Shown here: one piece after another, positions 59,910 through 64,000 of the stretch
Position numbering within the stretch: the first letter of the stretch is position 1
How the letters are laid out: every line of letters starts with the position of its first letter
From: Candidatus Leptofilum proximum
GTDB lineage: Bacteria; Chloroflexota; Anaerolineae; Promineifilales; Promineifilaceae
Assembly: GCA_016710325.1 (NCBI GenBank)
Contig: JADJXK010000002.1
Span: forward strand, 4,340,001-4,404,000
Reading direction: 5' to 3'
DNA length: 64,000 nucleotides
Notes under the pieces: model-generated
The model's input: only the letters and a program-made list of their open reading frames with translations
Told to the model about the DNA's origin: nothing
Database searches by the model: none
Made by a program: the position numbers and the translations under genes

Positions 59910-60662
59910 ATGACAGACAGCTTTGTTATTGTACCTACATACAACGAGGCAGATAACCTTGATGATCTTATCTCCCAATTGTTGGCCTTGCCAGTGTCCG
60001 TTGGTGTGATTGTGGTGGACGATAACTCGCCAGATGGTACTGGCCAGCTGGCAGACCGCTGGGCGGCGGATAATCCTGGAAGGGTTTTGGTAGTTCATCG
60101 CCCAGGAAAAATGGGGCTGGGCACGGCGTATATCGCTGGTTTTAAGAAGGCACTAAGCATCGGAGCTAAACGCATCCTGACCATGGATGCCGATTTTTCC
60201 CACAATCCTCGCTATATTCCAGACATGATCGCCTTGAGCAAGCAAAAACACGTGGTGATTGGTTCACGCTATGTGCCGGGTGGCGGTCAGCGCAACTGCA
60301 CCTGGAAGCGTGTGGTGCTGAGCAAGGGGGCCAACTTTGTGGCCCGGTCGCTGCTTGGTTTGCGCGCCAAAGATGCTACGGCAGGCTTCCGGCTGTACCG
60401 GCGGGAGGTGCTGGAGTCAATTCCGCTGGAGCGGATTTTCTCCAGCGGCTACTCGTTTTTGGTAGAGATGCTGTTTATGTGCCAGCGGCGCGGCTGGCAG
60501 GTTGGTGAAGTGCCGATTATTTTCGAAGATCGGCGCAAGGGAAAGACAAAAATTTCCCGTAATGAAGTGATCAAGGCGCAGTACACTCTGCTGCGCCTGT
60601 TTTTGCGCCGCCTGCGGGGCGGTGAGCCACGAAGACCAGAAGTCCCTATCTCCTCATCATGA
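59910..60662 (+). CDS. Polyprenol-phosphate mannosyltransferase-like GT2 (DPM1 type)
   Basis: 250 residues. IVPTYNEADNLDDLI, VVDDNSPDGTG, LTMDADFSHNP (metal-binding D-x-D) and GSRYVPGGG are the DPM1 signature set. TAGFRLYRREVLE and FEDRRKGKTKIS complete it. There is no C-terminal membrane domain, so it is the soluble type. It would load a sugar on polyprenyl phosphate, the donor used by GT-C enzymes such as those at 61703 and 63272. Its stop overlaps the methyltransferase by four bases. Confidence 0.9.
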   Translation: MTDSFVIVPTYNEADNLDDLISQLLALPVSVGVIVVDDNSPDGTGQLADRWAADNPGRVLVVHRPGKMGLGTAYIAGFKKALSIGAKRILTMDADFSHNPRYIPDMIALSKQKHVVIGSRYVPGGGQRNCTWKRVVLSKGANFVARSLLGLRAKDATAGFRLYRREVLESIPLERIFSSGYSFLVEMLFMCQRRGWQVGEVPIIFEDRRKGKTKISRNEVIKAQYTLLRLFLRRLRGGEPRRPEVPISSS

Positions 60663-61567
60663 TTGACGTTCAGTGTAATTTATGTGGTGCAGATGATTAT
60701 GTGGTGTGTTTTCCCGCTACTTTGCAGCCTCACGAAAGAATTGAAGTTGATGCGTTTTCCTGTACAAATCCGGGTTATGGCCACCATGCCCAAATTGTGC
60801 AGTGCCGTCGGTGTGGCCACGTTTATGCCAATCCTCGTTGGTCAGGTGATGAAATTTTAGAGGCGTACACGGCCGTTACCGACGAAACCTACGTGCAAGA
60901 GCGGGCCGGTCGCGAACTCACCTTCCAAAAACATTTGCGGGCGATGGAAAAACGGGTAGGGCAGGCCAACGGCCGTTCCCTCCTCGATGTTGGCGCGTAC
61001 ATTGGCGTGTTTGTGGAGACGGCATGCCAGGCCGGCTGGCAGGCGTGGGGCGTCGAGCCATCCGAGTGGGCCGCCAGCGTGGCGCAGCGGCAGGGGCTCA
61101 ACGTCATTCACGGCACGCAGGACGCGCCAGAGCTAAACGGCAGGCAGTTTGACGTGGTGACGATGTGGGACGTGATTGAGCACGTCGCCGACCCTTCGGG
61201 CGAAATTGGCAAAGCGTACGGTTTGCTCAAGCCGGGCGGCTGGGTGGTGATCCACACCATGGACATCAGCAGCCTCATTGCCAGGCTGATGGGCGCGCGC
61301 TGGCCCTGGCTGATGGATATGCACATCCACTACTTCAGCCAGAAAACGCTGGGGAAAATGCTGGAGAAGAACGGCTTTGAAGTTGTCTGGTCTGGTGCGG
61401 AAGGGCGTTATTTGCGGCTGAACTATTTTGTCTCGCGGGTTGTGGCGTTGAATCGGCCGTTGGGCCGCCTGGCTGGTTGGGTGGTAAACGGCCTGCGGCT
61501 GGGGCATGTGGCCGTTCCCTTGAATTTTGGCGATTTATTTACAGTGTATGCCAGACGCCCGAGTTAA
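60659..61567 (+). CDS. SAM-dependent methyltransferase with N-terminal zinc-ribbon-like motif
   Basis: 302 residues. The N-terminus has CNLCG and later CRRCG, two CxxC pairs that could bind zinc, as in sugar C-methyltransferase-like proteins. The methyltransferase core has LLDVGAYIGVFVETACQAGW, VEPSEWA and FDVVTMWDVIEHV. It is translationally coupled to the polyprenol-phosphate glycosyltransferase, so a glycan substrate is likely. Confidence 0.85.
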   Translation: MIDVQCNLCGADDYVVCFPATLQPHERIEVDAFSCTNPGYGHHAQIVQCRRCGHVYANPRWSGDEILEAYTAVTDETYVQERAGRELTFQKHLRAMEKRVGQANGRSLLDVGAYIGVFVETACQAGWQAWGVEPSEWAASVAQRQGLNVIHGTQDAPELNGRQFDVVTMWDVIEHVADPSGEIGKAYGLLKPGGWVVIHTMDISSLIARLMGARWPWLMDMHIHYFSQKTLGKMLEKNGFEVVWSGAEGRYLRLNYFVSRVVALNRPLGRLAGWVVNGLRLGHVAVPLNFGDLFTVYARRPS

Positions 61568-61636
61568 TTGTGAATTGTGAATTGTGAATGGTTAATGACG
61601 CCATTCACCTTGTCACCCCGTCACCTTGTCACCTTG
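61568..61636. repeat. Heptamer repeats between methyltransferase and membrane protein genes
   Basis: GTGAATT units in tandem (about 61569-61588) are followed by tandem CACCTTGT / CACCCCGT units (61607-61636). Both resemble the short tandem repeat arrays seen elsewhere in the window. Confidence 0.7.
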
Positions 61637-61702
61637 GCCAGGAAATGATCTCCTTCACAGCGTAATTTCTGCCGACAGAGTTTCTTAGTACCGTGTCTCA
61701 CA

Positions 61703-63163
61703 GTGACTAAATTTGCCTTTCTGAATACGAAACGCTTGTTTTTGGCTCTGTTTGCTACTGCCCTCTTCACGATGGCGGTGCGCGAGACGCTGGACCCGGA
61801 CATGTGGTGGCATCTGCGGACGGGGCAGTACATTCTGCAAAACGGTATCCCGGCGCAAGACGTGTTTACCTTCACCGTGCCGCAAAACGCCTGGGTGACA
61901 CACGAATGGCTCTCCCAGCTGATCATGTGGTTGGTGTATCTGGCAGGCGGCTTGCCGGGCCTTATCCTCTTTTTTGCCGCGCTGATTGCCGTGACGTTTT
62001 GGCTGCTGTACCTGGCGTGTGCGGGACGGCCGTATCTCGCTGCCTTCACCGTCCTGTTAGCTGCCGTCACTTCCGCCATCGTTTGGGGAGCGCGCCCGCA
62101 GATATTCAACTTGCTGCTGACGGCCGTTTTCGTTCTCATCATTGAGCGGGTGAAAGATGGGCAGTGGCGCGTGCGCACGCTCTGGTGGCTGCCGCTGCTG
62201 ACGCTGGTCTGGGCCAATTTGCACAGTGGTTACCTGCTCGGCGTGGTGCTGCTGGGCACCTACGCCGTGGGCGATGTGGTGCAGCGCTGGCTGGCTATGC
62301 CGACGGAGAGGACTTTGGAAGGAACGGCCGTCACTCACCTCTTTGGCGCCACTTTTGCCAGTTTCCTGGCCGCTGCCGTAAACCCCAGCGGCATCGAGCT
62401 GTGGATCTATCCCTTCCTCACCCTGGGCAGCGGCCCGATGCAGGCGTACATCCAGGAATGGCACTCGCCGGACTTTCACCAAACTTATTTCTGGCCCTTT
62501 GCCGCCATGCTGGCGCTGGGCGTGTTGGGCTGGGTTTTGCAAAAGGAACGTCCGACCATCACGGAACTGCTGCTCTTTTTGGGCACAGGTGCGGCCGGGC
62601 TGCTGTCTGCCCGGCACATCCCGCTGTTTGCCATCGTTGTGGCCCCGATTTTGGCGCGCAGCTGGTTGAATGTGTTGCCGGGCAGTCGTCTGGCAGTGGG
62701 TGAATCCCCTGAACAGCCCGCCAAACCAATTTTTGCTGTGCTAAACTGGCTGCTGCTGATGGTGGCGGTGGGAACGGCCGTCGTCTGGACAAGCACCAAA
62801 ATCGACAACAACGAGGCGGCTATTGCGGCCCGCTACCCGGTGGCCGCCGTGGATTACCTGGCGGCATCCGGGCTGGACGAGGCGCGCGGCTACAACAGCT
62901 ACAACTGGGGCGGCTACCTCATCTGGCGCGGTGTGCCCGTCTTTGTTGATGGCCGTGCCGACGTGTACGGCGATCCCTTCCTGCTGTACTACCGCCGCAC
63001 GTTTGACGTGCGCCCTGGCTGGCAGGAACCGCTGGACGAGTACGACGTGGACTATGTGTTGATGGAAGCTGGATCGCCACTAACGGCCGTTCTCGCTGCC
63101 AGCCCCGATTGGACCGAGGTGTATGCAGACAACCTGGCCCAAATATTTATTCGTGCAAAGTGA
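61703..63163 (+). CDS. Polytopic membrane protein, GT-C-like
   Basis: 486 residues with about eleven spans, probable GTG start. The opening outer loop ETLDPDMWWHLRTGQYILQN and VFTFTVPQNAWVTHEWLSQ is a well-conserved segment of a large uncharacterised bacterial family related to GT-C glycosyltransferases. The C-terminal soluble part has YNSYNWGGYLIWRGVPVF and DGRADVYG. The DPD near the first loop occupies the place of the GT-C catalytic aspartate. It probably acts on polyprenyl-linked sugars made by the gene at 59910. Confidence 0.72.
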   Translation: MTKFAFLNTKRLFLALFATALFTMAVRETLDPDMWWHLRTGQYILQNGIPAQDVFTFTVPQNAWVTHEWLSQLIMWLVYLAGGLPGLILFFAALIAVTFWLLYLACAGRPYLAAFTVLLAAVTSAIVWGARPQIFNLLLTAVFVLIIERVKDGQWRVRTLWWLPLLTLVWANLHSGYLLGVVLLGTYAVGDVVQRWLAMPTERTLEGTAVTHLFGATFASFLAAAVNPSGIELWIYPFLTLGSGPMQAYIQEWHSPDFHQTYFWPFAAMLALGVLGWVLQKERPTITELLLFLGTGAAGLLSARHIPLFAIVVAPILARSWLNVLPGSRLAVGESPEQPAKPIFAVLNWLLLMVAVGTAVVWTSTKIDNNEAAIAARYPVAAVDYLAASGLDEARGYNSYNWGGYLIWRGVPVFVDGRADVYGDPFLLYYRRTFDVRPGWQEPLDEYDVDYVLMEAGSPLTAVLAASPDWTEVYADNLAQIFIRAK

Positions 63164-63172
63164 TGTGTGGAA

Positions 63173-63256
63173 TTTTGACGCAAAGGACGCAAAGAGTTGA
63201 AACACGCAAAGAAAAATCCTTTGCTCCTTTTATCCCTTCGTGCCTTGGCGTCAAAA
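63173..63256. repeat. GACGCAAAGG inverted repeat between membrane protein genes
   Basis: TTTTGACGCAAAGG (63173-63186) pairs with 63243-63256 with one mismatch. The interior has further CGCAAAG words. It belongs to the same sequence type as the hairpin at 29838 and the in-gene insert at 5098. Confidence 0.75.
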
Positions 63257-63271
63257 AATCAACCCGCCTCG

Positions 63272-64000
63272 ATGGAAGCAACCGTGTCCCAACCATCCGC
63301 TAACTGGAGGCGTACCGACTGGCTGTGGCTGGCCTTGATAGGCCTGCTGTTTCAGGCTGTCTGGGCGGTGCAAATGCCCACGCCGACCTACATGGACGCC
63401 TACTACTACACCACCAACGGCCAGCGCCTGGCGGCTGGGGACGGCTTCACTGAGCTGGTCATCTGGCAGTATCTGGACGATCCGGTCGGGCTGCCCACGC
63501 CCAGCCACAGCTATTGGATGCCGCTGACTTCAATTTTGGCGGCCGTTGGCTACAGCCTGGGCGATGGCTTCCGGGCGGCCCAACTGCCGTTTTGGCTGCT
63601 GGCGGGTCTGCTGCCGCTGCTGGCCTACTGGATCAGCCTGCAATTTTTTAGCGAGCGGTGGAAGGTGTGGACGGCCGTTCTGCTCACCATTTCCGGCGGA
63701 TTTTACACGCGCTTCCTCAACCAGCCGTCCACCTTTGTGCCTTTTGCCTGGGCGGGCGGGTTATGCCTGCTCTTTCTCGCCTTCACCCAGCAGCGCCCGG
63801 CCCTCAAGTGGTGGTTCCTGGCGGGCCTCACCGCGGGCCTGGCGCACCTCACCCGTGCCGACGGGGCGCTGCTGCTAGTCGTTGGCGGGTTCATCTGGCT
63901 GTGGGAGATTAGAGATTGGAGATTGGAGATTGGGAAGCGTTTGTCAATCTCCAATCTCCAATCTCCAATTTTCCTTTTAATTGGCTATTTACTGATCATG
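63272..64000 (+). CDS. GT-C-like membrane glycosyltransferase, N-terminal part (cut by window end)
   Basis: 243 residues visible, frame open to the last base. After a cytoplasmic start (MEATVSQPSANWRRTDW), the first span leads to an outer loop with TPTYMDAYYYTTNGQRLAAG, in which the D-A-Y-Y-Y region resembles the catalytic acidic loop of PMT/ArnT-type enzymes. HSYWMPLTSIL and LAHLTRADGALLL follow, also typical. Codons at about 63906-63970 are repeat DNA that adds IRDWRLEIGKR and SISNLQSP in a loop between spans. The ATG at 63272 lies within the repeat-rich gap and has no strong ribosome site, so the start is uncertain. Confidence 0.72.
   Translation, partial: MEATVSQPSANWRRTDWLWLALIGLLFQAVWAVQMPTPTYMDAYYYTTNGQRLAAGDGFTELVIWQYLDDPVGLPTPSHSYWMPLTSILAAVGYSLGDGFRAAQLPFWLLAGLLPLLAYWISLQFFSERWKVWTAVLLTISGGFYTRFLNQPSTFVPFAWAGGLCLLFLAFTQQRPALKWWFLAGLTAGLAHLTRADGALLLVVGGFIWLWEIRDWRLEIGKRLSISNLQSPIFLLIGYLLIM
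63906..63970. repeat. Inverted heptamer array inside the last gene
   Basis: Three GGAGATT-type units (63911-63933) face three CCAATCT-type units (63945-63970) around a short spacer, forming a long potential hairpin. The frame stays open through it. The same heptamer lies at 5549-5576. Confidence 0.9.

Larger units (their letters stand above)
234..63678. repeat. Highly iterated palindrome ACGGCCGT dispersed across the window
   Basis: I counted about 100 copies of ACGGCCGT by eye. The first is at 234-241 and the last at 63671-63678; others are at 648, 744, 1524, 2037, 2998, 3252, two within 9241-9280, 25740, 25787, 35270 and 63083. At the apparent GC content about two would be expected. Copies occur in genes on both strands and in gaps. 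In coding DNA they read as T-A-V, as x-G-R (often N-G-R) or as x-R-P, which explains the many TAV tripeptides in unrelated proteins. Copies are missing from about 49.9-58.2 kb and 15.6-18.5 kb. The pattern resembles the HIP1 octamer of cyanobacteria but the sequence differs. Confidence 0.9.

Noticed and set aside
1..64000. tRNA, rRNA or prophage
   Set aside because: No cloverleaf-like sequence with TTCGA-type loops, no rRNA stretches and no phage structural genes were found on reading the gaps. A tRNAscan or Infernal run would be needed for certainty.

Overview
The window looks like chromosomal DNA of an environmental Chloroflexota bacterium, probably of the Anaerolineae type. This is inference from gene content, with no marker gene to settle it. 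Supporting signs are a peptide-binding lipoprotein whose linker after the lipid cysteine is rich in V-E-V-T-R, an NB-ARC/TPR regulator, Ser/Thr kinase signalling, a REC-Roadblock fusion, a YqeB/YqeC/XdhC molybdenum hydroxylase set, secreted proteins with a Y-L-P-hydrophobic motif, and short dispersed repeats that run into genes. I found no tRNA, rRNA, CRISPR array or prophage. The most striking feature is the palindromic octamer ACGGCCGT. I count about 100 copies by eye, roughly one per 640 bases where one or two would be expected by chance. It lies in genes and gaps alike and is absent from about 8.3 kb around the peptide transporter and from the insertion sequence.

Layout. 1-3.9 kb: tail of an NB-ARC/TPR protein and a SulP transporter with STAS and cyclic-nucleotide-binding domains. 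4.0-6.2 kb (minus): molybdenum hydroxylase maturation genes, a YqeC-MocA fusion and YqeB. 6.3-12.1 kb (plus): a membrane Ser/Thr kinase with an active and a degenerate kinase domain, a lipoprotein and a Kelch-like secreted protein. 12.2-14.2 kb: a secreted alpha/beta hydrolase. 14.3-23.1 kb (minus): a probable operon of sensor kinase, response regulator, lipoprotein, XdhC, fused FAD/2Fe-2S subunit, small membrane protein and molybdopterin subunit, split before the last gene by an IS982-like element. 23.2-25.6 kb: thioesterase, ArfB and an MFS permease.

25.8-45.4 kb is a cell-surface glycan region: LCP ligase, ABC-2 export permease, many GT2 and GT4 glycosyltransferases, methyltransferases, GT-C membrane proteins, an FG-GAP repeat protein and a GHL10-type hydrolase. 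Two GT4 genes each follow a small coiled-coil gene, and a related motif ends a GT2 enzyme. 45.6-50.2 kb: MBL-fold hydrolase, MutY, a TPR protein and an HExxH protein. 50.2-57.7 kb: a complete peptide ABC transporter (binding protein, two permeases, two ATPases) behind a perfect TTGACA-17-TATAAT promoter and a leader of about 460 nt. 57.9-64 kb: REC-Roadblock regulator, HAD phosphatase, a dolichol-phosphate-mannose-synthase-like GT2, a methyltransferase and two GT-C-like membrane proteins, the last cut by the window edge.

Together the genes suggest a heterotroph that takes up peptides, oxidises a purine- or aldehyde-type substrate with a molybdenum hydroxylase, and makes a complex surface polysaccharide. 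Several proteins carry extra residues that come from repeat DNA lying in frame inside their genes, which should be kept in mind when aligning them.
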